64,000 nucleotides of DNA, from assembly GCA_019359545.1 (NCBI GenBank), contig JAHHHB010000025.1, positions 1-64,000 on the forward strand, read 5' to 3'. The stretch comes from Desmonostoc geniculatum HA4340-LM1. GTDB taxonomy: Bacteria > Cyanobacteriota > Cyanobacteriia > Cyanobacteriales > Nostocaceae. Positions 33,219 to 44,004 of the stretch are shown in pieces (the stretch's first letter is position 1; every line of letters starts with the position of its first letter). Position numbers and translations under genes: made by a program. Under the pieces are notes generated by a model. That model was given only the letters and a program-made list of their open reading frames with translations. It was not told the DNA's origin and ran no database searches.

Positions 33219-35267
33219 CTATAACTTGCTCAAGACATTGCTAATGGCGTGTAATAATTCATGGAAAGTGTAGGGCTTACGTAAGAATACATTGATGCCA
33301 GCCTCGGTAACTTCAGCAAGTTGGCTATTTGATGTCATGCCACTAATGCCAATAACCTTAACTTGTGTATTCATTTGTTGGAGGATGCGGATAGTGGTTA
33401 ACCCATCCATTGAGGGCATCATCATATCCATCAACACCACACTAATTGCATTTTTGTGTTCTACATACAATGAGATTGCCTCAATGCCATTACTAGCCGT
33501 CAAAGTTTTGTAGTTATGGTCTTCTAGGGAAGTTTTGGTAATTTCTAAGATGGCAGTTTCATCATCTACAATCAGAATCAACTCTCCTTTGCCATTGAGT
33601 AATTCCAATTTCTCTGCTTGCTGCGTTGTTCTTTGTTTGATAGCTGGTAAATAAACCTGGAATTGGGTACCCTTGCCTACCTCGCTCTGCACGTTTACAA
33701 AACCGCCATGTTTTTCGACAATGCCAATCACAGTAGGCAAACCTAGTCCTGTACCTTTGCCTAATTCCTTAGTTGTAAAAAAAGGTTCAAAAATTCGATC
33801 TAAAATCAGCGGCGGAATTCCAAATCCTGTATCTTTGATAGTTATAACTACATATGGGCCTACGTGAGCATCGAAATTCATTTTGACAAAGTTTTGATCG
33901 ACGAAAAGATTTTCTGCACAAATAGATAGTATGCCACCCTTGGGCATTGCATCACGAGCATTGACGCAGAGATTCATTAATACCTGATGTATTTGAGTCG
34001 GATCTGCCAAGATTGTCCAAAGATTTTCCTTGGGTAAATTCTTGCTAATTTTGATCGATTTGGGAAACGTACTATTAATTATTTGTTCAATTTCTAACAG
34101 CAGATATTCAATTTGCAAACAAACGCCCCTGCCTTCAAATCCTCCACGTGCAAACGTCAAAATTTGCTTGACTAAATCAGCTGCACGTTTGGAGTTATCT
34201 TCAAGAAGCTTTAGCAGTTGTTGATTACGTGCATCCAGATTGGGAAGTTTGAGCGCCAACATTTGAGACGAAGACATAATCGGCGTCAATATATTGTTGA
34301 GGTCATGGGCAATACCACTAGCCAGAGTGCCAAGGCTCTCCAAACGCTGGGCGCGGAGAAATTGAGCTTGGAGTTGTTTTTTCTCAGTAATATCGGTGTC
34401 AACAGTGAGGATGGATTTGGGTTGCGCCGCTTCATCACGCATCAGTGTCCAGCGGCTTTCTGTGATAATTTCTTTACCAGATTTCGTAACTTTATGTAAC
34501 TCACCGTGCCATGAGCCAGACTCAATCACATTTTGGAGAGCTACTTTTAGCTGTGGTGAAGTTTTTTTGTATAAAAGCTTCTCAGGGTTTTTACCAATCA
34601 CTTCGTGAGCCTGCCAACCATAGACACGCTCTGCACCTTTGTTCCAGAATAAGATTTGAAATTGGAAATCTTGAACTAATATCGCGTCAGTAGCAATATC
34701 TAGTAAAGCTGCTTGTTCGGAGATTTTTTGTTCCGCCTGCTTGCGCTCGGTGACATCTCTTGCTACACCTTGAGTTTCAGTCACCTGTTCGCGATCGCCT
34801 GTAATTGCGGTAACATTCCATTGAAACCAGCGAATACCTTTAACCGTCAATGCACGTTGCTCATAAACCTTCAAGGAATAAGGTGGAGATCCTAAACTTG
34901 CCATGTTTTCCACCGATTGAGCTAAATCATCTGGATGAAAAAAATTAAATATCGACTGACCGAGCAATTCATCCAACTCTGAGCCGAATGTTTGACACGC
35001 CACTGCGTTAGCAAAAGTCAGCTTTCCCTGCAAATCTGTCCGCACAATCACGTCAGTTTGACTCTCAACCAGCTGACGATAGAGTTTTTCGCTTTGCTGC
35101 AATGCTTCTTCAGCACGTTGGCGTTCGCGTAGCGCAGCTTGCCGTTCACGGATTTCCTGTTGCAAAAGGGCATTCGCACGGGAAAGCTCAGCGGTGCGTT
35201 CTTCAACTCGTATTTCTAAATCTTCCTGAGCTTGACGTAGCAACTTATCTATATGCTGACGTTGCAT
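33219..35267 (-). CDS. Hybrid sensor histidine kinase (PAS-PAS-HisKA-HATPase-REC)
   Basis: A 682-residue cytoplasmic hybrid kinase. An N-terminal coiled coil (1-65, EDLEIRVEERTAELSRAN) is followed by two PAS/PAC domains (about 65-175 and 185-300), a dimerisation domain with phospho-acceptor His in LGTLASGIAHDLNNILTPIM, an ATPase domain (LMNLCVNARDAMPKGG; DTGFGIPP; GKGTGLGLPTV) and a C-terminal receiver with DDE and phospho-Asp in VVLMDMMMPSMDG, then KPY. It lacks a membrane sensor, and the N-terminal part resembles the middle of longer kinases, so a loss of upstream domains is possible. Confidence 0.92.
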   Translation of the reverse strand: MQRQHIDKLLRQAQEDLEIRVEERTAELSRANALLQQEIRERQAALRERQRAEEALQQSEKLYRQLVESQTDVIVRTDLQGKLTFANAVACQTFGSELDELLGQSIFNFFHPDDLAQSVENMASLGSPPYSLKVYEQRALTVKGIRWFQWNVTAITGDREQVTETQGVARDVTERKQAEQKISEQAALLDIATDAILVQDFQFQILFWNKGAERVYGWQAHEVIGKNPEKLLYKKTSPQLKVALQNVIESGSWHGELHKVTKSGKEIITESRWTLMRDEAAQPKSILTVDTDITEKKQLQAQFLRAQRLESLGTLASGIAHDLNNILTPIMSSSQMLALKLPNLDARNQQLLKLLEDNSKRAADLVKQILTFARGGFEGRGVCLQIEYLLLEIEQIINSTFPKSIKISKNLPKENLWTILADPTQIHQVLMNLCVNARDAMPKGGILSICAENLFVDQNFVKMNFDAHVGPYVVITIKDTGFGIPPLILDRIFEPFFTTKELGKGTGLGLPTVIGIVEKHGGFVNVQSEVGKGTQFQVYLPAIKQRTTQQAEKLELLNGKGELILIVDDETAILEITKTSLEDHNYKTLTASNGIEAISLYVEHKNAISVVLMDMMMPSMDGLTTIRILQQMNTQVKVIGISGMTSNSQLAEVTEAGINVFLRKPYTFHELLHAISNVLSKL

Positions 35268-36371
35268 AACATCATGTTGTAGTTGTTGGTTGGTTTTGCT
35301 TTATTGGGCGGTCTGCTTCTTTACCGATTGCTGTAATCACACCAGACAATTATAAATGGTTAGACACGAGTAGAAAAGTTGTCTAAGTCAAGATTAAGAG
35401 CAGTTCCTTTTCCTCCCTCGCAATAAGCAATCCTCTATGTTTCAATTTTAATACCTGAAAGCGTGTTTTACCTAGATTATGGGAATATCAAAATCTTAAG
35501 AGGTATGCTCATTGAACGTGTGTTTCACTCATTGCAGCATAAACCATGATTCGTTACAAGTTGAGAAAACTGCAAATATCTGAAGTTAACATTAGTAAAA
35601 GCTCGGAAATATTGCTGATATAAAGTTTTTTACTCTCTTTTATTCATTAAATGTCAAAATATTAAAATTAAAGTGAATATTTTTACTATCTCTCTGAGAT
35701 TGCACCCACAAGTTTGGCACTAATGTGAATTATTTAGACCAGTTATAGCGAGTCCAAAAAAAATGCCAGAATTCAAGTATATTTGAGTAAGCATAAATCT
35801 TACATTCTACACCTTATGTCCTGTTGCAGTATATCTTTCAACCTTGCCAAACTTTCTTCAATATCTGGACTTTCTGGTTAATTTCAGAGTATTTTGAGAC
35901 TGAAAAAACTGTCATAATACAGAAACTAACTGATAATTTTATACAAAATTAATAAATACTTTCAAAAAATAAAGATTTTGTCAACAGATATTTTTATTCT
36001 TGCGTATAAAAAGAATAAATACTAATATCTCATTCAGGAATAAAACCGAGCTTATACTGAAATTGCCTTATATATAGGCGTAGCAAATTGCTCGGCAAGG
36101 CTAGCAATACGGTTTAGTTAGCCAAAAATCTGGATTTTTGGGGAGTATAAAGTTTGAGATTTACGCCCAATTACGGAGAAGTAATGTCAATCTTAATACT
36201 TGCCAAAATTCTAAAATCTCTAATTTTTTGCGATCGCTTGCAAATAAAGCCTAAAGCATAGTTAAAAAACATATGCATTTTTTGCTATGCAAACTGCGCG
36301 AGTAATTATTCCTAATTCACACAAAATTAGACAATCAAGCATCAACAACAATCTACCTAACAGCAAAAGTA
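35268..36371. other. 1.1-kb AT-rich region without a recognised gene
   Basis: No frame longer than about 60 codons and no tRNA or hairpin of note was found. It is AT-rich with many stops in every frame, between divergent transcription units. It may hold long 5' leaders or an unrecognised small RNA. Confidence 0.4.
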
Positions 36372-37103
36372 ATGGCTACGACTCTTTCTTTAGATACTCA
36401 GGCATCCAAGGAACTGCACCAAGTTTTATTAGAGATAACAACTGCACAGGATTTATCTCTACATCCCTTTGTTCAACGTTTTGCTAAGGGAGAATTTTCA
36501 CAAGACGCAATCCGCCAGTTTGCGATGAAAATGCTACCTGGCTCAAATCGATTCAATATGGCTTTCTTGAAAGTTGCGTCAAAAATGGATAGTTACTACG
36601 CTAGAACCATTATGCTAGAAAATGCCTTTACAGAGCATGGACAACTAAAGCCAGACCTTGCCCATGTGGCGCTTTTTATGCGCTTTATGGAAGGCATTGG
36701 TTGTCCTAAAATTGATGTAAATGCAGACGATGGAGCATTTCTAATTCCAGCATTACGCTTTAAGAAATTTGAGTTTTGTGATGATGAACCTATAGTGCGT
36801 TCCTTAGGGAGATTTGCTGCAATTGAACAAGTTTTACCTGGAATTTTCACCAAATATATTGAAGGGCTTCGCAAAATATTTAAGGGGATTGATGACCATA
36901 CAATTGAATATTTTCATCTCCATTGCCACTTAGATCCAGAACATACAGATGAGTTGATTCAAGTAACCCAACTGTACACCAAGTCAGAAAAAGATGTTGA
37001 ACTCTTTCGTGATGGAGTTCAAGATATGGTTAGATCAATTGCTGATATGTTTTCTTGGATGGATGCAAACCTGGAAAAAGAAGCGTTAGCTTTACGAAGC
37101 TAA
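36372..37103 (+). CDS. Heme-oxygenase-fold, iron-containing redox enzyme family protein
   Basis: A 243-residue all-helical protein of the heme-oxygenase-like diiron oxidase/oxygenase (CADD/PqqC-TenA) superfamily. Possible metal ligands are in ENAFTEHGQ (Glu and His), RFAAIEQVLPG and HLHCHLDPEHTDEL. Such proteins include the Chlamydia-type p-aminobenzoate synthase and N-oxygenases, so the reaction cannot be predicted. It is monocistronic, after a 1.1-kb gap. Confidence 0.75.
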   Translation: MATTLSLDTQASKELHQVLLEITTAQDLSLHPFVQRFAKGEFSQDAIRQFAMKMLPGSNRFNMAFLKVASKMDSYYARTIMLENAFTEHGQLKPDLAHVALFMRFMEGIGCPKIDVNADDGAFLIPALRFKKFEFCDDEPIVRSLGRFAAIEQVLPGIFTKYIEGLRKIFKGIDDHTIEYFHLHCHLDPEHTDELIQVTQLYTKSEKDVELFRDGVQDMVRSIADMFSWMDANLEKEALALRS

Positions 37104-37200
37104 AAAGGGATTGGGGATTGGGGCGGGGAAGTGTGGGAGGTGTGGGAGGACGGGGAAGAAATCTTTCCCCCCTCTCTCCTCACACTCCCCATCTCCCCAC
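37104..37200. repeat. G-rich intergenic repeat
   Basis: GATTGGGGATTGGGG and GTGGGAGGTGTGGGAGG stretches, followed by C-rich inverses CTCACACTCCCC: a large imperfect hairpin after the gene at 36372. It could work as a terminator. Confidence 0.5.
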
Positions 37201-37329
37201 TCCCTACTCCCCGTCATAGTATGTGGTTTTTTGAGATTTTTCCAGTAGAATCGCTGATTGAGAAACGCAATGGTATCTTAGCGTGTTAGTGATCTAATAA
37301 CCCTAGAACTTTAATTTGCGTTTTTACTA

Positions 37330-38376
37330 ATGAAATTCAGCGAAATCTTACACCAATTCGGCAACGCAGCTACGGTTCATAGCTTGAGTGTCAATCCAAA
37401 CCATGACCCAGAAATTACGGGAGTAGCGGCTATTGATGAAGCTACTGATGGTAATCTCAGCTATGTGGAGGGAGCAAAATTTGGATCTTTTATCGGTAAG
37501 ACCAACGCTAGTGCTTTAATTTTGCCCCAAGACGAAAAGTTACAGGCGCTTGCACAAGAACGTGGTGTTGTCTGGCTAAGCACTCCAGAACCGCGACTGT
37601 TATTTGCTAAAGCGATCGCAATTTTTTACCAACCATATCGCCCCGTCCCAGAAATTCATCAGAGTGCTGTGATTCACTCCACGGCTAAAATTGGTAGTGA
37701 TGTTTATATTGGCCCCCATGTTGTCATTGAACAAGGGGTGGAAGTTGGTAACGGTGCAATTATCCATCCGAATGTGGTGGTCTATCCAGATGTCAAAATC
37801 GGCGATCGCACTATCTTACACGCCAATTGCACCATCCACGAACGCACCCAGATTGGTGCAGATTGCGTAATTCACAGTGGCGCTGTTATCGGTGCAGAAG
37901 GCTTTGGTTTTGTTCCTACCCCTACTGGTTGGTTCAAAATGGAACAATCCGGCTATACAGTTTTAGAAGATGGTGTGGTAATCGGCTGCAACAGTGCCGT
38001 TGATCGTCCATCCGTGGGAGAAACACGGGTCGGCCGGAATACAGTAATTGATAACTTAGTGCAAATAGGCCACGGTTGCCAAATAGGTTTTGGTTGTGCA
38101 ATTGCAGGTCAGGCTGGCTTGTCTGGGGGTGTCAAACTGGGGAATCGCGTTATCTTAGCTGGACAAGCAGGAATCGCCAATCAAGTGAAGTTGGGAGATG
38201 GGGCGATCGTATCTGCCCAAACTGGAATTCTCAGTGATGTTGCACCAGGAGAAATTGTCTCAGGAACTCCCGCAATGCCCCATAAAGTGTATCTCAAGGC
38301 ATCTGCTATTTACCATCGCCTGCCAGATATCTATCAATCGTTAAAAGAATTGCAACGTAAACTCAACAATAGCTAG
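37330..38376 (+). CDS. lpxD: UDP-3-O-acyl-glucosamine N-acyltransferase
   Basis: A 348-residue LpxD, full length: an N-terminal uridine-binding domain (about 1-100) and a left-handed beta-helix of hexapeptide repeats (SDVYIGPHVVIEQGVEVGNG and many more) with the active-site His in NLVQIGHGCQIGFG. It transfers 3-hydroxyacyl chains in lipid A synthesis. No other lipid A gene is next to it. Confidence 0.95.
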   Translation: MKFSEILHQFGNAATVHSLSVNPNHDPEITGVAAIDEATDGNLSYVEGAKFGSFIGKTNASALILPQDEKLQALAQERGVVWLSTPEPRLLFAKAIAIFYQPYRPVPEIHQSAVIHSTAKIGSDVYIGPHVVIEQGVEVGNGAIIHPNVVVYPDVKIGDRTILHANCTIHERTQIGADCVIHSGAVIGAEGFGFVPTPTGWFKMEQSGYTVLEDGVVIGCNSAVDRPSVGETRVGRNTVIDNLVQIGHGCQIGFGCAIAGQAGLSGGVKLGNRVILAGQAGIANQVKLGDGAIVSAQTGILSDVAPGEIVSGTPAMPHKVYLKASAIYHRLPDIYQSLKELQRKLNNS

Positions 38377-38381
38377 TATTT

Positions 38382-38476
38382 AGTCATTAGTCATTAGTCA
38401 TTAGTCATTAGTCATTACCCGCATTTCTCACAAGCTTGAGGGAAGGGGCAGAGGGGCAGAGGGGCAGAGGGGCAGA
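38382..38476. repeat. Tandem repeats AGTCATT x5 and GGGGCAGA x4
   Basis: Five exact AGTCATT heptamers (38382-38416), then four exact GGGGCAGA octamers (38445-38476), in the convergent gap after lpxD. A downstream GACTAATGAC-type inverse (38560-38585) could pair with the first array. Confidence 0.85.
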
Positions 38477-38591
38477 GGAGAAAGAACAAGGCACATTGAA
38501 CTCTCCTCTGCTCCCCTGCTCAAGAGCTCCCCTCGCTAATACTTTGCGCTTTGTCTTTTGCTAATGACTAATGACAACTGACAAAGGAGAA

Positions 38592-39500
38592 TTAAAAAAA
38601 GCCCAATTTCTCTAACACTGGCTTTGTAGAAACAACGTGACGTTCTAAACCCAGTTCTTTTGGACTCACTCCAACAGCCAAAGCAATCAACTGGGGTAAA
38701 TGTAACACTGGTAAACCTAGCCTTTGTTCAATTACCTTTTCGACCTCTGGCTGGCGGGAATCTAAATTTAAGTGGCACAGAGGACAAGGTGTAACAATAC
38801 AGTCAGCACCAGATGCCAAGGCGTCCTGAATATGCATCCCCGCCATCTTAAAAGATTGGGTAGTGGCATAACTAGAAAGCGGCCAACCACAACATTGTGT
38901 CCGACCCCGGTAATAAATTGGTGTTGCACCTACCGCCCGAAAAACATTTTCCATTGCTTCTGGGTTGAAAGGGTCGTCATAGGGCATGGACTTTTGAGCG
39001 CGGAGGAGATAACAGCCATAAAAAGCCGCGCATTTTAATCCAGTTAATTTCCGAGTCACACGTTTAGTAATTTCCTCTAAACCGTAATCTGTTACCAAGG
39101 CGTAGAGGAGATGTTTAACGTCAGTACTGCCGCGATAAGGCGAACAGCCTTCTTTATGCAGCAAGCCATTGACTTGTTCAATGTAAGCAGGATTAGTAGT
39201 TTGGCATTCCTTGAGGTGTTCGTTGACGTGACCGATAACACCTTGACAAGTGCTGCAATGGGTAAGCAACGGCAGATTTAATTCTTCTGCTAGGGCAATA
39301 TTTCTGGCGTTGACTGTATCTTCCAGCAGTTGGGAATCTTCTTTAAAGGTGCCGGAACCACAACAAGCAGCTTTTTTCAGTTCAACCAGTTGAATACCTA
39401 GCACTTGAGTGAGGGCTTGAGTTGACTGGTAAAGTTCCCGACATGCACCTTGGGCAACACAGCCAGGAAAGTAAGCGTATTTTAGTGTCTGAGATAGCAT
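38592..39500 (-). CDS. Heterodisulfide reductase subunit B-like CCG-domain protein
   Basis: A 302-residue protein with two CCG (cysteine-rich) domains: FPGCVAQGACRELYQSTQAL with KKAACCGSGTF, and FYGCYLLRAQKS with RTQCCGWPLSSY and VTPCPLCHLNLD. In HdrB these bind noncubane [4Fe-4S] clusters; related subunits occur in succinate:quinone reductases. No HdrA/C or flavoprotein partner is adjacent, as in other cyanobacteria where this gene stands alone. A role in thiol-disulfide or quinone-linked electron transfer is inferred. Confidence 0.88.
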   Translation of the reverse strand: MLSQTLKYAYFPGCVAQGACRELYQSTQALTQVLGIQLVELKKAACCGSGTFKEDSQLLEDTVNARNIALAEELNLPLLTHCSTCQGVIGHVNEHLKECQTTNPAYIEQVNGLLHKEGCSPYRGSTDVKHLLYALVTDYGLEEITKRVTRKLTGLKCAAFYGCYLLRAQKSMPYDDPFNPEAMENVFRAVGATPIYYRGRTQCCGWPLSSYATTQSFKMAGMHIQDALASGADCIVTPCPLCHLNLDSRQPEVEKVIEQRLGLPVLHLPQLIALAVGVSPKELGLERHVVSTKPVLEKLGFF

Positions 39501-39728
39501 ATAACTATAGTTTGGATTAGAGCGATCGCTCTAGACAAAAATCAATCGGAAAACAGAAGCATTTATACGGTGTCGAGAATGGCGTACCACGCCCTACTGC
39601 TCAACTGTCCAAAGAAAACTGAGCGATTCTTTTGAGAAACAGCAAGAGTTTTCTAACAGAAAAACCGTTGGCAGTGTACGGGGGATCGCGCTTGACGATA
39701 AGATGTATATGCTCAAAAAAATGTCTCC

Positions 39729-39734
39729 TATAAT
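39729..39734 (+). promoter_or_regulatory. Candidate -10 element of acpP
   Basis: A perfect TATAAT, 38 bases before the acpP ATG. No good -35 lies 17 bases upstream (TATATG there), so this is only a candidate. Confidence 0.35.
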
Positions 39735-39771
39735 GAGCAGATCCTAGCAATTAGTTGAGGACTTTATATCT

Positions 39772-40026
39772 ATGAGCCAAACAGAACTTTTTGACAAAGT
39801 TAAAAAAATCGTTGCCGAACAACTTAGCGTTGACGAGAAGACCGAAATCAAACCAGAATCCACATTTATGGAAGATTTAGGCGCTGATTCCTTAGATACC
39901 GTTGAATTAGTAATGGCTTTGGAAGAAGAATTTGATATCGAAATTCCCGACGAAGCTGCCGAAGGAATTTTAACGGTTCAAGACGCTGTAAATTACATTA
40001 GCAACAAAGTTGCTACATCAGCTTAG
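39772..40026 (+). CDS. acpP: Acyl carrier protein
   Basis: An 84-residue ACP. The phosphopantetheine attachment Ser is in [20 protein letters not shown], and the helical, acidic composition is normal. It carries acyl chains in type II fatty acid synthesis. fabF follows 122 bases downstream on the same strand, the conserved acpP-fabF order. Confidence 0.98.
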   Translation: MSQTELFDKVKKIVAEQLSVDEKTEIKPESTFMEDLGADSLDTVELVMALEEEFDIEIPDEAAEGILTVQDAVNYISNKVATSA

Positions 40027-40148
40027 TTGGGAGTTGGGGATTGGGGATTGGGGATTGGGAAGATTTTTCTCCCGCACCTAGTCACCAGTACCTAGTTGCT
40101 AATCTCGAATTTTTTGCCTGCTGCCTTTTCGCCACCTTTAACTGAATC

Positions 40149-41399
40149 ATGACAGATTTTACACGTAAACGCGTTGTTGTAACTGGTGTTGGCGCGATTA
40201 CACCTATTGGTAACACAGCAACAGAATATTGGGAAGGATTATTGAGTGGACGCAATGGCATTGACTACATCACATTTTTTGATGCGTCTCGCCATGATTG
40301 CCGCATAGCTGGTGAAGTGAAAAACTTCGATCCACATGATTACTTGGAGCGCAAAGACGCCAAGCGCATGGATCGATTTGCCCAATTTGGGGTTGCAGGA
40401 GCAAAACAAGCTATATCTGACGCGCAGTTAGTTATCAATGACTTAAACGCTCAACAGGTGGGTGTCATGATCGGTTCTGGCGTTGGTGGCATCAAAGTAC
40501 TAGAAGATCAGCAAACTATCTACCTCAACCGCGGACCTGATCGCTGTAGTCCATTCATGATCCCGATGATGATTGCCAATATGGCAGCAGGGCTAACAGC
40601 AATTCACACTGGTGCTAAAGGCCCAAATTCCTGCGCTGTCACAGCCTGCGCCGCTGGCTCTAACGCCATTGGAGATGCTTTTCGCTTAATTCAAGGGGGA
40701 TATGCCCAAGCAATGATTTGCGGCGGCACAGAGGCGGCTGTCACACCATTGTCGGTGGCTGGATTTGCTGCTTGTAAGGCGCTTTCTTTCCGGAATGACG
40801 ACCCAGCTCATGCTTGTCGTCCCTTTGATCGCGATCGCGATGGATTTGTTTTGGGCGAAGGTGCAGGAATTTTAATTCTAGAAGAACTGCAACACGCCAT
40901 TAGTCGCGGCGCTCACATTTATGCCGAAATGATCGGCTATGGTATGACCTGTGACGCTTACCACATCACCTCCCCCGTACCTGGTGGACTAGGCGCAGCT
41001 AGAGCTATAGAACTGTCTCTCAAAGATGCAGGACTAACTCCCGAACAAATCAGCTACATCAATGCCCACGGCACCAGCACCCCAGCCAATGATTCCACTG
41101 AAACTTCAGCCATCAAAAAAGCTCTGGGAGAACATGCCTATAAAGTGGCAATCAGCTCCACCAAATCCATGACAGGCCATCTATTGGGCGGTTCTGGAGG
41201 TATTGAAGCAGTCGCAACAGTACTGGCGATCGCTAATGACCAAATTCCCCCAACAATCAACCTCGAAAATCCCGATCCAGAGTGTGACTTAGATTACGTA
41301 CCAAACTCTAGCCGCGTTCAAAAAGTTGAAGTGGCACTATCCAATTCTTTCGGCTTTGGCGGTCATAATGTCACACTAGCCTTTAAGAAATACCTGTAA
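40149..41399 (+). CDS. fabF: Beta-ketoacyl-ACP synthase II
   Basis: A 416-residue KAS II, which condenses malonyl-ACP with acyl-ACP during chain elongation. The catalytic Cys is in SCAVTACAAGSNAIGDAF, the His residues in INAHGTSTPANDSTE and KSMTGHLLGGSGGIEA, and the glycine-rich end is NSFGFGGHNVTLAF. Complete. It is followed by GAATTCAG-type repeats. Confidence 0.97.
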   Translation: MTDFTRKRVVVTGVGAITPIGNTATEYWEGLLSGRNGIDYITFFDASRHDCRIAGEVKNFDPHDYLERKDAKRMDRFAQFGVAGAKQAISDAQLVINDLNAQQVGVMIGSGVGGIKVLEDQQTIYLNRGPDRCSPFMIPMMIANMAAGLTAIHTGAKGPNSCAVTACAAGSNAIGDAFRLIQGGYAQAMICGGTEAAVTPLSVAGFAACKALSFRNDDPAHACRPFDRDRDGFVLGEGAGILILEELQHAISRGAHIYAEMIGYGMTCDAYHITSPVPGGLGAARAIELSLKDAGLTPEQISYINAHGTSTPANDSTETSAIKKALGEHAYKVAISSTKSMTGHLLGGSGGIEAVATVLAIANDQIPPTINLENPDPECDLDYVPNSSRVQKVEVALSNSFGFGGHNVTLAFKKYL

Positions 41400-41836
41400 A
41401 AAAGTCGGAAGTCGGAAGTCAGAATTCAGAACTCAGAATTCAGAACTCAGAATTCAGAACTCAGAATTTAGGAGTTATTTTTCTCCCCCTGCTCCCTCAT
41501 CTCCCCCTGCCCCCTGCCCCCTGCCACGCCCAGTGCCAAAAGTACCATAGATATCATTCTGATATAAACTAAGCGTTCAGCATGACCCAATTATCAGCTT
41601 GATTTATCACCAGAAACTCCGGAGATCCCGCTTGTCCATCGACAATCGGGAATGGGATGATGAGGATACTGTGGGAAATTTTAATCACTGTTCAGTTATC
41701 ACCGATTCAGTTACCAAACTGATGCGGGCAACTCAAACCCAATAAATAAAAGTGTTAACTGTTAACTGTGAAAAATAACCCCAGAAAGAGTGAGAAGCTC
41801 AAAGAGTGCTAACCCGTCGTTAAAAACAATCATATT
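41400..41836. repeat. Intergenic region with CAGAATT repeats
   Basis: At 41404-41475 there are tandem and alternating GAATTCAGAACTCA copies, then pyrimidine-rich CCCCTGCTCCCTCATC blocks. The remainder (41530-41836) holds no recognisable gene and should include the transketolase promoter. Confidence 0.7.
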
Positions 41837-43849
41837 ATGGCTGTTGCAACCCAATCCCTCGAAGAACTTTGTATTAACTCGATCCGCTTCTTGGCTATTG
41901 ACGCCGTAGAAAAAGCAAAATCGGGACACCCAGGGCTGCCGATGGGCGCGGCTCCCATGGCCTTTGTACTATGGGATCGCTTTTTGCGGTTTAACCCCAA
42001 AAATCCCAAATGGTTTAACCGCGATCGCTTTGTCTTGTCCGCCGGCCATGGCTCGATGTTGCAGTATGCCCTACTTTACCTGGCAGGCTACGATAGCGTC
42101 ACCATTGAAGATATCAAGCAATTCCGTCAATGGGGTTCTAAAACTCCCGGACATCCAGAAAACTTTGAAACCGCAGGTGTGGAAGTCACAACTGGCCCAC
42201 TAGGTCAAGGAATTGCCAATGGAGTCGGTTTGGCGATCGCCGAAGCACACCTCGCCGCAAAATACAATAAAGCCGATGCTAAGATTGTTGACCATTACAC
42301 CTACGTAATTTTGGGTGACGGTTGCAACATGGAAGGCATTTCTGGTGAAGCTTGTTCTTTCGCAGGACACTTGGGATTAGGCAAACTCATCGCTCTGTAC
42401 GACGACAACCACATCTCTATCGACGGTTCCACAGATGTGGCATTCACTGAAGATGTTTCTAAGCGGTTTGAAGCTTACGGTTGGCATGTCCAACACGTTC
42501 AAGAAGGTAATACTGACCTCGAAGGAATTGCTGATGCCATTGAAGCAGCCAAAGCTGTCACCGATAAACCTTCTTTTATTAAGGTAACAACCACCATCGG
42601 TTACGGTTCCCCCAACAAAGCAAACACCGCTGGCGTTCACGGTGCTGCTTTGGGTGGAGACGAAATAGCATTGACACGTAAAAATTTGGGTTGGGAATAC
42701 GAGCCTTTTGTAGTTCCCCAAGACGCCCTCAATCATGCACGTAAAGCTGTTGAACGCGGCGCAGGCTATGAAGCTGAGTGGAATAAAGCATTTGCTGACT
42801 ACAAAGCTAAGTATGCCCAAGAAGCAGCCGAATTTGAACGCTATGTTAGCAGCAAACTACCTGATGGTTGGGATAAAGTACTACCCACTTACACTCCTGA
42901 AGACAAAGGACTGCCAACCCGCAAACACTCGGAAACCTGCCTGAACAAACTAGCAGCAGTTTTACCTGAGTTAATCGGTGGTTCTGCTGACTTGACCCAC
43001 TCCAACCTGACTGAAATCAAGGGCAAAGGCGACTTTCAGAAAGGGCAATACCAAAACCCCAACATCCACTTTGGTGTCCGGGAACACGCTATGGGCGCCA
43101 TCTGTAATGGTATTGCGTTGCACGGTTCGGGATTAATTCCCTACGGTGCTACCTTCTTGATCTTCACAGACTACATGCGTGCTGCCATCCGCTTATCCGC
43201 CCTCTCTCAAGCTGGGGTGATTTGGGTGATGACTCACGACTCCATTGGACAAGGTGAAGATGGCCCAACCCACCAACCCATTGAAACCTTAGCTTCCCTA
43301 CGGGCTATTCCTAACTTGACGGTGATTCGTCCTGCGGATGGAACAGAAACCTCTGGTGCTTATAAGGTGGCGATCGAAAGGGCTAAGGGAAATGCGCCAA
43401 CTTTGTTGGCATTCACCCGTCAAAATGTCCCCAACTTGGCAGGTACTTCCATTGAAGGCGTAACCAAGGGTGGTTACACAGTGGTGGATTCCGACGGTAC
43501 ACCAGAATTGATCCTAATCGGTACTGGTTCAGAATTGAGCCTCGCCGTCACCGCAGCCGAGAAACTCACAGCCGAAGGTAAGAAAGTTCGTGTTGTTTCC
43601 CTACCTGCATGGGATTTGTTTGAAGCCCAGGATGCAGCTTACAAAGAGTCTGTATTGCCGAAAGCTGTCACCAAGCGCTTGGCTGTAGAAGCGGCCTCCA
43701 GTTTCGGTTGGCACAAGTACGTAGGTACTGAAGGCGACGTTGTTAGTATCGATCGCTTTGGTGCTTCCGCGCCAGGTGGTGTTTGTCTAGAGAAGTTTGG
43801 TTTTAGCGTTGATAATGTGTTAGCCAAGGCTAAGCAATTATTGGGTTAA
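41837..43849 (+). CDS. tktA: Transketolase
   Basis: A 670-residue thiamine-diphosphate enzyme of the Calvin cycle and pentose phosphate pathway. Markers: [19 protein letters not shown] near the N-terminus, the ThDP-motif [39 protein letters not shown], and [20 protein letters not shown]. Length and all motifs are complete. It is monocistronic in this window. Confidence 0.98.
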   Translation: MAVATQSLEELCINSIRFLAIDAVEKAKSGHPGLPMGAAPMAFVLWDRFLRFNPKNPKWFNRDRFVLSAGHGSMLQYALLYLAGYDSVTIEDIKQFRQWGSKTPGHPENFETAGVEVTTGPLGQGIANGVGLAIAEAHLAAKYNKADAKIVDHYTYVILGDGCNMEGISGEACSFAGHLGLGKLIALYDDNHISIDGSTDVAFTEDVSKRFEAYGWHVQHVQEGNTDLEGIADAIEAAKAVTDKPSFIKVTTTIGYGSPNKANTAGVHGAALGGDEIALTRKNLGWEYEPFVVPQDALNHARKAVERGAGYEAEWNKAFADYKAKYAQEAAEFERYVSSKLPDGWDKVLPTYTPEDKGLPTRKHSETCLNKLAAVLPELIGGSADLTHSNLTEIKGKGDFQKGQYQNPNIHFGVREHAMGAICNGIALHGSGLIPYGATFLIFTDYMRAAIRLSALSQAGVIWVMTHDSIGQGEDGPTHQPIETLASLRAIPNLTVIRPADGTETSGAYKVAIERAKGNAPTLLAFTRQNVPNLAGTSIEGVTKGGYTVVDSDGTPELILIGTGSELSLAVTAAEKLTAEGKKVRVVSLPAWDLFEAQDAAYKESVLPKAVTKRLAVEAASSFGWHKYVGTEGDVVSIDRFGASAPGGVCLEKFGFSVDNVLAKAKQLLG

Positions 43850-44004
43850 TAGCAACAGAATATTCTCAAATTTTTGTGGGGTGGGCATCTTGCCCGCCCT
43901 TTTTTTGTTTTTTAAACGCAGAGGAGCGCCAAGGCAAACGCAGAGGTTCGCTGAGGGGAATTGTTTATAATTGGAGTAATTTAGTAAATCATTGGGAGGA
44001 AGCT

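Noticed and set aside
36287-36487. 66-residue protein before the heme-oxygenase-fold gene
   Set aside because: Overlaps the real gene start in another frame, with no protein features.
42377-42820. Antisense protein within transketolase
   Set aside because: A shadow of the strongly conserved transketolase frame.
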